64,000 bases of DNA from Massilia eurypsychrophila (GCF_002760655.1 NZ_PDOC01000005.1:62001-126000); one strand, 5' to 3'. Positions 18,512 through 27,601 are shown, counted from the stretch's first letter. The notes: generated by a model not told the origin, from the sequence alone. Numbers and translations are program-made.

Positions 18512-19162
18512 CTAGCGCTTGCGCTCCGCAAGGGGCGCCTGCGCCAGAAAATCGGCGAGCACCTGCTCGTCGATCCGTCGGCCCTGCAGGTGCCGGATCA
18601 GCGCATCGATCCGGTCGCTGCCCCAGAACAGTTCATTGCCGACCCTGAAGGTCGGCACGCCGAACAGGCCGTCGGCGATCGCCTTTTCGGTGTCCGCCGC
18701 CAGCTGCATCTTGATGGCAGGCTGCTGCGCCGCCGTTTGCATCACCGCCGCGCTCAAGCCGCAATCGGTCGCCAGCTTCAGCAGCACCGTCGTGTCCGAC
18801 ACATCCTCTCCACGTTCCCAGCACGCGTTCATCACCGCCGTGGCGAAGCGCCGCCGCTCGTCCTGGCGCGTCAGCGACAGGCACATGCGCATCGCCTGCA
18901 GCGGATTGAACGGATGGCCAGGCGGCCCCTTGAAGCCGGCGCCGAGCGCTTCGCGCATCACGTCACGGAACATATACGCGCGCTTGGCGGGAATTTCCGC
19001 CGGCCCGATGTTGCCGTGCGCGTTGAGCAAAGCCGCAAACAAGACCGGCTGGAACACGATCTGCGCGCCGGCTGCTTCGATGCGCGGCAGTGCACTGGCC
19101 GCCAGCCACGCGTACGGGCTGACCGGGTCGAAGTAGAACGTGACGATCTGAGTCGAGTCCAT
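18512..19162 (-). CDS. 2-hydroxychromene-2-carboxylate isomerase-like DsbA-fold protein
   Basis: A 216-residue thioredoxin-fold protein of the HCCA-isomerase / kappa-GST type. The active-site loop is FDPVSPYAWLA, with Ser where DsbA has Cys, and GLFGVPTFRVGNELFWGSDR is the cis-Pro and substrate region. Founding members isomerise 2-hydroxychromene-2-carboxylate in naphthalene breakdown using glutathione; most chromosomal homologues have unknown substrates. No aromatic pathway is adjacent. It begins six bases after gloB on the same strand, so a glutathione link with gloB is plausible. Confidence 0.88.
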   Translation of the reverse strand: MDSTQIVTFYFDPVSPYAWLAASALPRIEAAGAQIVFQPVLFAALLNAHGNIGPAEIPAKRAYMFRDVMREALGAGFKGPPGHPFNPLQAMRMCLSLTRQDERRRFATAVMNACWERGEDVSDTTVLLKLATDCGLSAAVMQTAAQQPAIKMQLAADTEKAIADGLFGVPTFRVGNELFWGSDRIDALIRHLQGRRIDEQVLADFLAQAPLAERKR

Positions 19163-19168
19163 TGGCGC

Positions 19169-19969
19169 CTAGAAGGTGTTTTTCCACTCGCGCAGCGCCG
19201 CAAAGGCGGCGAGCGGGGCGGCGTCGGCCGCCAGCTTGTCCGCAGCGACCAGGCTGGCGACGATTTCAGCCTCCCGGTAGCGCAGGAAGGGATTGGTGGC
19301 TTTCTCCAGGCCGATGTTGGACGGCACGGTTGGCTCGCCGGCGGCGCGTTTAGCGCCCTCGACCGAGACGCGCCGGCGCAGCGCTTGGTTGCCCGGTTCG
19401 ACCGCGCTGGCAAAGCGCAGGTTGGCAAGCGTGTATTCATGCGCGCAATAAACGGCCGTGTCGTCGGGCAGCGCGGCCAGCTTGCCGAGCGAATCGGCCA
19501 TCTGCGCCGGCGTGCCTTCGAAGATGCGGCCGCAGCCGCCGGCGAACAGGGTGTCGCCGCAAAAGAGCCAGTGCGCGCCAGGCGTTTCCCGCACATACGC
19601 GATGTGGCCGCTCGTGTGGCCAGGCACATCGAGCACGCGCAGCGTCAAGTCAAGGCCGGGAACTGCGACCTGATCGCCTTCGCCGAGTGGCTGAGTGAGC
19701 GCGGAGATGTTATCGTTGCGCGGGCCGAACACCGGTACCGGCGCATGGGCGAGCAATTTGGGTACGCCGCCGATATGGTCAGCATGGTGATGCGTGAGTA
19801 AAATAGCAGTAAGTGTCAGCTTGTGCGCTGCCAGTGCTGCCAGGATGGGTTCGCTGTCGCCGGGGTCGACCACGGCCGCGTTGACGCCGTCATGCACCAG
19901 CCACAAGTAGTTGTCCTTGAACGCGGGCACGGTCAGCACGCGCAAGGCGCTACGGGGTAGATTGATCAT
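19169..19969 (-). CDS. gloB: hydroxyacylglutathione hydrolase (glyoxalase II)
   Basis: A 266-residue metallo-beta-lactamase-fold enzyme that hydrolyses S-lactoylglutathione to lactate and glutathione. The dinuclear site motif [10 protein letters not shown] is intact, with further ligands in [23 protein letters not shown] and YCAHEYT. The C-terminal glutathione-binding part ends in LREWKNTF. It is divergent from the methyltransferase gene with only 30 bases between the starts. This gloB - methyltransferase - rnhA - dnaQ order is common in betaproteobacteria. Confidence 0.95.
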   Translation of the reverse strand: MINLPRSALRVLTVPAFKDNYLWLVHDGVNAAVVDPGDSEPILAALAAHKLTLTAILLTHHHADHIGGVPKLLAHAPVPVFGPRNDNISALTQPLGEGDQVAVPGLDLTLRVLDVPGHTSGHIAYVRETPGAHWLFCGDTLFAGGCGRIFEGTPAQMADSLGKLAALPDDTAVYCAHEYTLANLRFASAVEPGNQALRRRVSVEGAKRAAGEPTVPSNIGLEKATNPFLRYREAEIVASLVAADKLAADAAPLAAFAALREWKNTF

Positions 19970-19999
19970 AGTGTTGTTGGTTTCGACGAAAAGGCAGGC

Positions 20000-20770
20000 A
20001 TGGACAGCGCGGCATCACAAAAATCCATTATAGCGCTCGACGGCTGGCTGCAAACTCCGGCCGGCGTCTACGTGCGTGCTTGGGAACAAGCGTGCCTGGA
20101 CGAATTAACGGCTGATATTTTCGGCTACAACGCCGTGCAGATCGGCCTGCCGCAGATCGACGCGCTGGCGGCCAACCGCATGCCCAACAAATGGCAGGCG
20201 GCAACGCGCGCGTCGTCGCTAGACCAACTGGCCGTGAGTGCGGCGGGCAAGCAGATCGCGGTGGCGCTCGACTTTGCCGAATTGCCGTTCGCCTCGCAAA
20301 GCCTGGACCTGGTGGTGCTGCCGCACGTGCTCGAGTTCGCCGCCGAGCCGCACCAGGTGTTGCGCGAGGTCGAGCGCGTGCTCATTCCCGAAGGCCAGGT
20401 CATCATCTGCGGCTTCAATCCGGCCAGCCTGTGGGGCTTGCGCCAGGGCATAGGGCGCATCGCGCGCAGCCCGTACCTGCCGGTGGCCGGGGAATTCATT
20501 TCTTTGCCCCGCATGAAAGACTGGTTAAAATTGCTGAACCTTGGCGTTACCCGCAGTCATTTCGGCTGCTATGCGCCGCCATGCCGCAGCACCAAATGGC
20601 TCGACCGTTTCGCTTTCATGGAGCAGTCCGGCCAGCGCTGGTGGCCATACCTTGGCGCCGTCTACATGGTGCACGCGATCAAGCGCGTCAAGGGCATGAC
20701 CATCATCGGACCGGCGTGGAAAAAATCAGCAACGGCGCCCAAAGCGGTGCCGGCAACTAACAGAGAGTAA
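20000..20770 (+). CDS. SAM-dependent methyltransferase
   Basis: A 256-residue class I methyltransferase-like protein (Methyltransf_11 type). It has an acidic post-strand segment [25 protein letters not shown] followed by [20 protein letters not shown]. The usual glycine-rich SAM loop (GxGxG) is hard to see, so the N-terminal part of the fold is divergent. Its place between gloB and rnhA is conserved in related bacteria. The substrate is unknown. The stop lies 10 bases before rnhA, so the two are probably transcribed together. Confidence 0.85.
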   Translation: MDSAASQKSIIALDGWLQTPAGVYVRAWEQACLDELTADIFGYNAVQIGLPQIDALAANRMPNKWQAATRASSLDQLAVSAAGKQIAVALDFAELPFASQSLDLVVLPHVLEFAAEPHQVLREVERVLIPEGQVIICGFNPASLWGLRQGIGRIARSPYLPVAGEFISLPRMKDWLKLLNLGVTRSHFGCYAPPCRSTKWLDRFAFMEQSGQRWWPYLGAVYMVHAIKRVKGMTIIGPAWKKSATAPKAVPATNRE

Positions 20771-20780
20771 AAGCAGACGG

Positions 20781-21218
20781 ATGAGTAAAGTAGAAATTTT
20801 CACCGACGGCGCGTGCAAGGGCAATCCTGGAGCCGGCGGCTGGGGCGCCTTGCTGGTGGCAGATGGTCACGAAAAGGAAATCTTCGGCGGCGAACTGAAC
20901 ACCACCAACAACCGCATGGAGTTGCGCGCCGTGATCGAAGCGCTCACCACCCTGACGCGGCCGTGCGAAGTGGTGCTGCACACCGACAGCCAGTACGTGC
21001 AAAAGGGCATTTCCGAGTGGATCCACGGCTGGAAAAAGCGCGGCTGGAAGACCGCGGCCAAGGAGCCGGTCAAGAACGAAGACCTGTGGCGCGCGCTTGA
21101 CGCCATTCAGGCAACCCATGCGGTGGACTGGCGCTGGGTGCGCGGCCACAACGGCCATCCCGGCAACGAGCGCGCCGACGTGCTCGCCAACCGCGGCGTC
21201 GAGACGTTACGCAAATAA
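20781..21218 (+). CDS. rnhA: ribonuclease HI
   Basis: A 145-residue RNase H1 that degrades the RNA strand of RNA-DNA hybrids. The DEDD catalytic set is visible: Asp in [11 protein letters not shown], Glu in NNRMELRAV, Asp in [11 protein letters not shown] and Asp in GNERADVLA. The basic handle region [10 protein letters not shown] is also present. It follows the methyltransferase by 10 bases and precedes dnaQ, the usual rnhA-dnaQ pairing. Confidence 0.97.
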   Translation: MSKVEIFTDGACKGNPGAGGWGALLVADGHEKEIFGGELNTTNNRMELRAVIEALTTLTRPCEVVLHTDSQYVQKGISEWIHGWKKRGWKTAAKEPVKNEDLWRALDAIQATHAVDWRWVRGHNGHPGNERADVLANRGVETLRK

Positions 21219-21304
21219 TTTCCCATTCGAATTAGCGGACGCGGCACTGCTATACTGCGTGCCGCGAGCCCACTCTTTTACTTGCCTGTACCCACTGAGT
21301 CTTT

Positions 21305-22009
21305 ATGCGTCAAATCGTCCTCGATACTGAAACCACCGGCCTGAACCCGCGCACCGGCGACCGCGTCATCGAAGTTGGCTGCGTCGAGCTGCATAACCGC
21401 ATGCTGACGGGTAACAACTTCCACCGCTACATCAATCCCGAGCGCGATTCGGAAGAGGGCGCGCTGGCGGTGCACGGCCTGACGAGCGAGTTCCTGCGCG
21501 ACAAGCCGAAGTTTGCCGAGATTGCCCAGGAGCTGCGCGAGTACATCCAGGGTGCCGAAGTCATCATCCACAACGCGCCGTTCGACCTTGGATTCCTGAA
21601 TGCCGAGTTCAAACTGCTGGGGTTGCCGACGTTTACCGAGCACTGCTCAGGCGTGATCGACACGCTGGTCAACGCCAAGGAGATGCATCCGGGTAAGCGC
21701 AACTCGCTCGACGCGCTGTGCGATCGCTACGGCGTCTCCAATGCCCACCGCAAGCTGCACGGCGCGCTGCTCGACGCCGAGTTGCTCGCCGACGTCTACC
21801 TGTCGATGACGCGCGGGCAGAATTCGATGTGGATGGAGACCGAGGAAGAGTCGAGCGCCGGCGGCGAACTGCTGGTGGCGGTGCCGCTGGCGGCGATCAT
21901 CGTGCTGGCCGCGAGCGCCGACGAAGAGAGCGAACACCTGAGCGTGCTGGGCGGGCTGGACAAGGCCGTCAAAGGCGCCTGCATCTGGAGAAGTTACGCG
22001 GACGCATAA
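21305..22009 (+). CDS. dnaQ: DNA polymerase III epsilon subunit (proofreading 3'-5' exonuclease)
   Basis: A 234-residue DEDDh exonuclease with LDTETTGLNP (ExoI), HNAPFDLGFL (ExoII) and HGALLDAELLADVYL (ExoIII with the catalytic His). It proofreads within the Pol III core and binds DnaE through its C-terminal tail. The tail here continues past the exonuclease domain with an acidic linker (ETEEESSAGG) and a hydrophobic stretch, as expected for the alpha-binding part. It lies downstream of rnhA, with tRNA-Val following. Confidence 0.96.
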   Translation: MRQIVLDTETTGLNPRTGDRVIEVGCVELHNRMLTGNNFHRYINPERDSEEGALAVHGLTSEFLRDKPKFAEIAQELREYIQGAEVIIHNAPFDLGFLNAEFKLLGLPTFTEHCSGVIDTLVNAKEMHPGKRNSLDALCDRYGVSNAHRKLHGALLDAELLADVYLSMTRGQNSMWMETEEESSAGGELLVAVPLAAIIVLAASADEESEHLSVLGGLDKAVKGACIWRSYADA

Positions 22010-22015
22010 GTTTTC

Positions 22016-22044
22016 GTGACGTTTTCGCAGCGCTATGCGATAAT
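22016..22044 (+). promoter_or_regulatory. candidate promoter of the tRNA-Val gene
   Basis: An extended -10 (TGC-GATAAT, ending at 22044) lies 12 bases before the mature tRNA. GTGACG at 22016-22021, 17 bases upstream, is a fair -35 match. A dedicated promoter fits the high expression of tRNA genes, but read-through from dnaQ is also possible. Confidence 0.45.
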
Positions 22045-22056
22045 ACGACCCGCTTC

Positions 22057-22131
22057 GGGAGGTTAGCTCAGGGGTAGAGCACTGCATTCACACTGCAGGG
22101 GTCGCAAGTTCGAAACTTGCACTTCCCACCA
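22057..22131 (+). tRNA. tRNA-Val (anticodon CAC)
   Basis: A 75-nt cloverleaf with encoded CCA. The acceptor stem GGGAGGT/ACTTCCC has one G-T pair, the D arm contains GGTTAGCTCAGGGGTAGAGC, the anticodon stem is CTGCA/TGCAG with loop TTCACAC (anticodon CAC, reading GTG), and the T arm GCAAG-TTCGAAA-CTTGC is perfect. A terminator follows 18 bases later. The lower-GC patch begins directly after it, which is where integrated elements often sit. Confidence 0.97.
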
Positions 22132-22148
22132 AAATACTACGTAAAATC

Positions 22149-22182
22149 AAGGGCTTACCGTTTTCGGTCGGCCCTTTTTTTT
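22149..22182 (+). terminator. rho-independent terminator after tRNA-Val
   Basis: The arms AAGGGC and GCCCTT form the base of a stem that continues as CCG/CGG above a small internal loop, followed by a run of T to 22182. It ends the tRNA transcript. Confidence 0.85.
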
Positions 22183-22290
22183 GATGTACGAAAAATGTAC
22201 GGAAATGCGCGCGCTCAGACTATTTGCCAGAGCGCTCACTGTCCGCGCCACTAGCCATAGAAGATGATCGAGGTTTCTTCGATTTCTCGC

Positions 22291-22878
22291 TCAGTCGTGG
22301 AGTGTAATTGAATGCTTACCGGTCTGCGCGAGATCATCGCACCTGTAATGCTCACGTTTTTTACGCCACCCTATACGTTCGGCTCGATTATCGCTGGCGT
22401 TAGCATGAAACGTTTTTACCTCCAATTTCTCATCCCACACGATTGTCCCATCAGCATCGATTGAACGGCCGTGGGAAATATAACGCAGGTCGCGAAGGCC
22501 AAAGTGGTAACTCTTCTCAATAGAGACCACAAAAGTGGCGAGCACCTCAAATTTTGTATCGAACTGTTTTCCGAAGACTGCCATATTCCATCCACCAAAG
22601 TGTCGTACACTTGGATCCAAAATAAGCGCATCTCCTGCGTGAATTGTTTCTGCAAATAGAGCTGTGATTACATATTTTTGATTATCCTCTCCGTCCACCT
22701 CTTCACGTAACCATTCGGCTAAGGTCGCTTCAACAAAAACATTCTGGCGATATAATTCGAACTTCTCACTACGCATCGCCTGGATGTAGTTGTTGAGGCC
22801 CGTTCCAAAACGATCAACACTACCAGTCGCAAAATGCGTCTGGAATGCCCCAACAACGTGTGCCTTGAAGGACTTCAA
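22291..22878 (-). pseudogene. C-terminal half of a split RES-domain protein
   Basis: This frame of up to 195 residues begins only at a TTG (22878) with no clear ribosome site. It carries what looks like the end of a RES domain: KYVITALFAETIHAGDALIL followed by DPSVRHFGGWNMAVF, which contains the conserved Ser and the final Gly-Asn-Phe block. The N-terminal RES motifs are missing here but occur in the next frame upstream (22895-23350). GC is near 45 %, well below the neighbours. I read the pair as one broken RES gene. Two separately translated subunits is the alternative. Confidence 0.55.
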
Positions 22879-22894
22879 CGACTCTCGAACTCAG

Positions 22895-23350
22895 CTATAA
22901 CTTCAGGGGGACGCCGGCCTGAGATCCTTGCCGCATAGCATTAACAATGCCTTCGGAAGCTTCATTTGATCCGGCAACTCGGAGGGAGATGATCTGAACT
23001 ATGTCTCCCTCTACAACCTTAATCTCATCCAGGGCGACCTTCTCATCCCATGCGGCGTAAAGTACTTCAGATTTAGGACGACTTGCCCGACCATAACGTT
23101 CGCTTCCGCCGCCACGGTATATTAGCTTATGAACATTAACAATTCTCTTGCCGGCTTCCAATTTTTGAGCGCGTAGCCAAATATTCTTATAACTTTCGAA
23201 TATCTGGGGAGCACCATATCCGCGTGTGAAATCTGCGAGCAAGCCCCCCGATACCTCTTCACTCACTTTACCGGCCAATGCACTGTTGATCTCGGATCGA
23301 AGTCTGACTAAATCTGATAAGTCATGACGCGGAGTCGTAGGCGTGAACAT
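22895..23350 (-). pseudogene. N-terminal half of a split RES-domain protein
   Basis: The 151-residue frame starts at an ATG (23350) and has an N-terminal helical part, then the first RES motifs: KLIYRGGGSERYGRASR (conserved Arg) and VLYAAWDEKVALDEI (conserved Tyr and Glu). It stops with TAG at 22895, before the part with the conserved Ser, which lies 17 bases further on in another frame. RES proteins are NAD-degrading phosphorylases, often toxins of toxin-antitoxin pairs. No Xre/MbcA-type antitoxin gene is adjacent. A run of five G at 22906-22910 lies in the junction, but a one-base change there does not fully restore a single frame. Confidence 0.55.
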
Positions 23351-23723
23351 AATGAATCTTTCAAAGTTGTACGAAAAACGTTACTTCCGTGTGAATTATC
23401 CTGGATATATTGAAATGAAAGCCTTCGACTTATGGTTTCAACAAGCCAGTTTATCTTGTTTTGATGTTCTAGATTACTTGGTCTTTTGTCGTCGCCGACG
23501 TTTGGCTCGAACTATGCGTTACCGGGTCCCCAAAAACTAAATTCTCCGCAGTCATACACGCTGCCGCGTTGTTCATCCGCTTGCATCATGCGGCCGAGCG
23601 CCATCAGCGACGCAACGATAACGGCAGTGTCGTTTTCGGATATTGGAGGCACGTTTGTCTCGAACCGTTTATATTTCCGTCTGGATCGCGCAGGGTCCAC
23701 ACCTTCTCCTTGGAACTGGCACT
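23351..23723. other. low-GC intergenic stretch without a supported gene
   Basis: These 373 bases are AT-rich near the left end and return to normal GC near 23650. Short frames occur on both strands (up to 65 codons) but none has a ribosome site, a recognisable motif or neighbour-like codon use. No second copy of the tRNA-Val 3' end, which would mark an att site, is visible here. Confidence 0.5.
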
Positions 23724-24065
23724 ATGGCAAAATACCTGATCTCCTTTCCCAGCGCTGCGATGGTCGTGCCCGATGGCGAGTTCGAAGCGGTAGTTCGCGA
23801 CTCGCACGCCATCATCGAAGAGACGAAAGCCGCCGGCGTCTACGTCTTCGGCGGCGGCATCGATGAAAGCGTGCCGCCGGTGCTCGTCGCAGCAGACGGG
23901 GCGGTCGCCGAGGGCGGCTATCCGTGGGCGCCAACTCTTGACGGCGGATTCGCCGTTCTTGAAATTTCCTCGCGCGATGAGGCGGTCAAGTGGGCCGCGC
24001 GCATCGCGAAGGCCTGCCGTTGTAGCCAGGAGCTACGCGTCTTCGGGTTCGACCCGCAGTCCTGA
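23724..24065 (+). CDS. YciI-like (DGPF-type) protein
   Basis: A 113-residue protein of the YCII-related dimeric alpha/beta-barrel type: KYLISFPSAAMVVPDGEF at the N-terminus, a central GVYVFGGGI strand, and DGGFAVLEISSRDEAVKWAARIAKAC at the C-terminus. That helix-strand pair resembles the DGPFAE...EAL..A pattern of the family. YCII proteins have a conserved His-Asp pair in founding members and mostly unknown roles. The ATG at 23724 begins where homology would begin; the open frame upstream is not conserved. It is convergent with the AAA ATPase gene. Confidence 0.72.
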   Translation: MAKYLISFPSAAMVVPDGEFEAVVRDSHAIIEETKAAGVYVFGGGIDESVPPVLVAADGAVAEGGYPWAPTLDGGFAVLEISSRDEAVKWAARIAKACRCSQELRVFGFDPQS

Positions 24066-24078
24066 GGACGTCGCTGCG

Positions 24079-25599
24079 CTACCTGAACGCGTTCGCACTG
24101 GCATCAACACCCGTGCCGCCAAGCAAGCGCGTATTCAGACTGCCCCCGGAAAACAACATCTCGTGCAGCGCCGACTCGGCCGTTTCCCGCGACACCGCAT
24201 CGTCACTTCGCGTCTCCAGATGACGCTGAGCGATCCGTCGCATCAATTCCTTGATGAATGCGGGGCTGGCCTGGTCGGTGCGCCGCGCCAGCTCGTCCAT
24301 GATTTTTGATGGCACCGGAAGCGTCTTTGCGTACAGCTGAATCAGGCGCCGCCGATGATTCTCGTCCGGCAAAGGGAACTCGATGGTCTGGTCGATGCGG
24401 CCTGGCCGGCTGGCGAGGGCGGGCTCCAGCGTCTCGGGCCGGTTGGTCGTGAGAATAAAAAACACGTCCGCCCGTTCACGCAATCCATCCATTTCATTGA
24501 GCAGCCGGTTGAGCATGACTTCGTCGCAGGCGTTGGCACGCTCAGAGCGATCGCGCGCGATCAGGTCGGCATCCTCGATGACAACCAGCGCCGGCTGCAG
24601 CAGTCTTGCCAGCGCCATATATTCAGGCAGCAAGCCGGCTCCCTCCGCGGTAATCAGGAATGTCGTGTGACCCTTCAGGGCTCCGGCGAGATACCGGATG
24701 CAGTGCGTCTTGCCGGTGCCCGGCGCGCCATGGAACAGTAGGCCCTTCTGCGTGGACAAACCCATGTCGCGCAAGGCCTGGCGCTGCTCGGCGAACTGCA
24801 AGATGTTGCGCTCGACCGCACGCAAAGTCGATTCGGGCAGGATGACATCCTCGCGGGATACAGGTTCCAGTGTGTGGACGGAAATGCGCGCCGAATGGCC
24901 AGATGACATATATGGCTGCTCCAGCGACAGGACTCTGCCGCGATAACAACTGCCTTTCGATAGGCGCTGCTCCAGGGCGTCAAAAATGTACGTGCACAAT
25001 TCGGCGCCAACCTGGCCTGGAGGCGCGGCCACCTCGATGACCAGGTCGCCGCCGCCGTGAAAATCGTTCTTCTGCGTCAGCACGACTGCGTACGGGCCAC
25101 GCTCATCGGCAGGAAGCCAGAGGCCGTTCTTCAGGCAACGCGCCGTCTCGCCATTGCCGATCGCCACTTCTTCGTACTGGGCGGGTGCGGCTTCCAACGC
25201 ACTGTGGCCTCGCTCCAGCAATTTCGAGAAGCACAGTTCGTCGTGCCGGTACTGTTGATGGATGCCGACAAAATTTGTCGGAATAATCCGTTCGCCGAGC
25301 AATTCGTCGACTGCATTTTGTAAATCGGCTTGCTGCCGCAACGGATAGGTACGCGATGTGGCCAGCAGCTCTTGCGGAGGCAGCGGCGCGAAATGCTTGG
25401 CGATGCGCTGATGCAGATATCGGTCCTTCGATGGCTTCGGCTTTTCGTCCTGCGGCGACGCGCGCAGCGCCGTGCCACAAAGTTCCACGCATTCATCGCA
25501 GATAAACCCGGAGTTCCCGGCGATAAGCCGTTTCTCATCACTAGCACTACCCAAACAGAACTGGCATCGTCCGCCGCCAAATATCTTCAAATCGGTCAT
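24079..25599 (-). CDS. AAA ATPase with N-terminal ClpX-type zinc finger
   Basis: A 506-residue protein with an unusual order. Residues 12-41 form a C4 zinc finger of the ClpX type (Cys12, 15, 34, 37; C-x2-C-x18-C-x2-C, GNSGFICDECVELC). Residues 60-235 are a region I do not recognise. Residues 255-480 are a classical AAA module: Walker A GAPGTGKT (291-298), Walker B LVVIEDAD (338-345), sensor 1 TTNRPE (384-389) and arginine-finger region SRPGRID (397-403). The AAA part resembles FtsH/Cdc48/proteasomal ATPases, not the HslU/ClpX clade. There is no protease domain, transmembrane helix or ClpP-docking IGF loop that I can see. It is a possible unfoldase or remodeller with a ClpX-like adaptor-binding head. 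Confidence 0.85.
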   Translation of the reverse strand: MTDLKIFGGGRCQFCLGSASDEKRLIAGNSGFICDECVELCGTALRASPQDEKPKPSKDRYLHQRIAKHFAPLPPQELLATSRTYPLRQQADLQNAVDELLGERIIPTNFVGIHQQYRHDELCFSKLLERGHSALEAAPAQYEEVAIGNGETARCLKNGLWLPADERGPYAVVLTQKNDFHGGGDLVIEVAAPPGQVGAELCTYIFDALEQRLSKGSCYRGRVLSLEQPYMSSGHSARISVHTLEPVSREDVILPESTLRAVERNILQFAEQRQALRDMGLSTQKGLLFHGAPGTGKTHCIRYLAGALKGHTTFLITAEGAGLLPEYMALARLLQPALVVIEDADLIARDRSERANACDEVMLNRLLNEMDGLRERADVFFILTTNRPETLEPALASRPGRIDQTIEFPLPDENHRRRLIQLYAKTLPVPSKIMDELARRTDQASPAFIKELMRRIAQRHLETRSDDAVSRETAESALHEMLFSGGSLNTRLLGGTGVDASANAFR

Positions 25600-25752
25600 G
25601 AATTCTCCATGTAAATTTCGTCGCGTAAAGAGGGTGTCTGTACAGAGAAAATACGATACGAGATATCAACAGCAGAGGTATTAAAAATGGTCAAGTGAAC
25701 AAGGGTCAGCCATGGAGTCGAGCACGATTGACCTTGCGAATATCGCCTGCGA

Positions 25753-26499
25753 TCAGCGGCCGCCCGACACGTCGATGAACGTCCCGGTGCTGTACGAAGC
25801 ATCATCCGATAGAAGCCATAACGCGGCCTTGGCCACTTCGATCGGTTCGCCGCCGCGCTCCATCGGCACGAATGACTTCAGCCGGTCGATGCGGCCCGGT
25901 TCACCGCCGCTCGCATGCATCTCGGTATCGATCAGGCCGGGACGCACGCCGTTGACGCGAATGCCTTCACTGGCGACCTCTTTCGACAGCCCGATCGTGA
26001 GCGCATCCATTGCCGCCTTGGAGGCGGCGTAGTCGACATACTCTCCGGCGGAGCCAAGTACCGCCGCCCGCGACGAGATATTAACGATGCTGCCGCCGGC
26101 GCCGCCATGTTTGGTCGACATTCGCCGCACCGCTTCGCGCGCGCACACAAAACTGCCGGTGACGTTGGTGGCCATGATGCGGTTGATCCGCGCTGCGTCC
26201 ATCTGCTCGACGCGCATCTGGCGCGACAAGATGCCGGCGTTGTTGATGAGCGCATCGAGCCTGCCGAATCGCTCGTCCACCAGCGCGAACATGCGTACGA
26301 CCGCGGTCTCGTCGGATACGTCGGCCTGGATTGCCAGTGCTGTGCCGCCGGCATTTTCAATGGCAGCGACCACGTTCAAGGCTGCCGCCGCGTCAGTCCT
26401 GTAATTGACGCAGACTCTATATCCGTGTTGGGCGGCGAGCAGCGAGCAGGCCGCGCCGATGCCGCGCCCACCGCCGGTGACAAGAATTATTTTTTCCAT
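25753..26499 (-). CDS. SDR-family oxidoreductase (FabG-like)
   Basis: A 248-residue short-chain dehydrogenase. NAD(P)-binding is shown by VTGGGRGIG, with the Arg in NYRT favouring NADP. The structural NNAG motif is in LINNAGILS, and the catalytic set is Ser in VNISSRA with YAASK. A C-terminal TGTFIDVSGGR is typical. The start MEKIILV at 26499 is chosen because the longer frame adds a non-homologous leader. It follows the LysR gene by 46 bases on the same strand and may share its transcript. The substrate is unknown. Confidence 0.9.
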   Translation of the reverse strand: MEKIILVTGGGRGIGAACSLLAAQHGYRVCVNYRTDAAAALNVVAAIENAGGTALAIQADVSDETAVVRMFALVDERFGRLDALINNAGILSRQMRVEQMDAARINRIMATNVTGSFVCAREAVRRMSTKHGGAGGSIVNISSRAAVLGSAGEYVDYAASKAAMDALTIGLSKEVASEGIRVNGVRPGLIDTEMHASGGEPGRIDRLKSFVPMERGGEPIEVAKAALWLLSDDASYSTGTFIDVSGGR

Positions 26500-26545
26500 C
26501 GTGCGATTTCCATTGGAGTCGGTCAGGGCGAAGCGAATGGACAGA

Positions 26546-27481
26546 TTACCAGAACAGCTCGTCATCTGGACGCGCCATCTTGACATCGCTTCGATGTTCG
26601 GCAAACGCTTCCAGCATGAAATTCACCATCGCCCGGGTGCGCGCCTGCAGGTGCGCCTTGGTCGCGAACAGCAGATAGATGTCGGCCGGCGGCGCCGACC
26701 AATCCGCGAGAATGCGGCACAGCCGGCCCGATCGCAGATAGGGCGCGACGTCCCACTCGGATCGCAGCACGATGCCATGGCCGTCGAGCGCCCACGCCAC
26801 CGCACCGTCGCCGTCGTTGGTACTTAACGGCCCGCGTACCTTCACCGTTTCCTGCCGCGTGCCGGAGCGGAAATGCCAGCTGCCGTAAGTCTCATCGCTC
26901 TCGCGCAGCACGATGCAGCTGTGGTCGTGCAGGTCGCGCGGCGTGGCCGGCACTCCGCGCTGCTTGATATAGGCGGGCGACGCACACAGGAAGCGGCGAT
27001 TGTCGGCCAGCTTGCGCGCGGTGATCCTGGCATCGGGCTGTTCGCCAAAACGGATGCCGATGTCGAAGGCCTGCTCGACCAGGTTGGCGGGCCGCTCGCT
27101 CAGGTGCAGCTGCACCTCGACTTCCGGATACTGCAGCGCGAAACGCGACAACTGCGGCGTGATATGGCGCCGGCCAAATCCGAGCGTGGCGTTTATCCGC
27201 AGCAGCCCTTGCGGCACCACGCTGCCGCCGGCCAGTTTGCGCTCGAGCGAATCGAGGTCGGCGGTGATACGTTCGCCTTCGGCCAAGTACATTTCGCCTT
27301 CAGGCGTCAGGCTCATGCGGCGCGTGGTGCGGTTCAGCAGCCGCACCCGCAAGCGCTCTTCGAGTCCGGCGAGGCGCTTGCTGACGGCCGGCGGGGTGAT
27401 GCCAATCTCCTGAGCGGCCGCAGCCAGGCTGCCGCGCCGTACAACGAGAGCGAAAAACGATAGGTCCGAAAGTATGTCCAT
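26546..27481 (-). CDS. LysR-family transcriptional regulator
   Basis: A 311-residue LysR protein: DNA-binding helix-turn-helix at about residues 1-60 (FFALVVRRGSLAAAAQEIG...RLAGLEERLRVRLLNRTTR) and an effector domain with RINATLGFGRRHITPQL and DIGIRFGEQPDARI. It is divergent from the Bug receptor - leuC - leuD operon with 120 bases between and is the probable regulator of that operon. The intergenic part has an AT-rich dyad-like patch (TAATAACTGCATTATA near 27511), the kind of place a LysR protein binds. Confidence 0.92.
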   Translation of the reverse strand: MDILSDLSFFALVVRRGSLAAAAQEIGITPPAVSKRLAGLEERLRVRLLNRTTRRMSLTPEGEMYLAEGERITADLDSLERKLAGGSVVPQGLLRINATLGFGRRHITPQLSRFALQYPEVEVQLHLSERPANLVEQAFDIGIRFGEQPDARITARKLADNRRFLCASPAYIKQRGVPATPRDLHDHSCIVLRESDETYGSWHFRSGTRQETVKVRGPLSTNDGDGAVAWALDGHGIVLRSEWDVAPYLRSGRLCRILADWSAPPADIYLLFATKAHLQARTRAMVNFMLEAFAEHRSDVKMARPDDELFW

Positions 27482-27601
27482 TCGTTACCTTTCCGACCGA
27501 ATGAATTGCTAATAACTGCATTATAGCGTGTTGATTTTCGAATATGATCGACGCACTGGCTTCAAAAGCCCGACCTATAAAACGATAATTGGAGACGACA
27601 A

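Noticed and set aside
23343-23540. 65-codon plus-strand frame after the split RES gene
   Set aside because: It has no ribosome site and no similarity; it overlaps the RES start and sits in AT-rich DNA where short frames arise by chance.
22100-23723. Duplicate of the tRNA-Val 3' end as an attachment site
   Set aside because: I looked for a second copy of the T-arm and acceptor end. Only weak similarity (around 23505-23540) was found, not a repeat.
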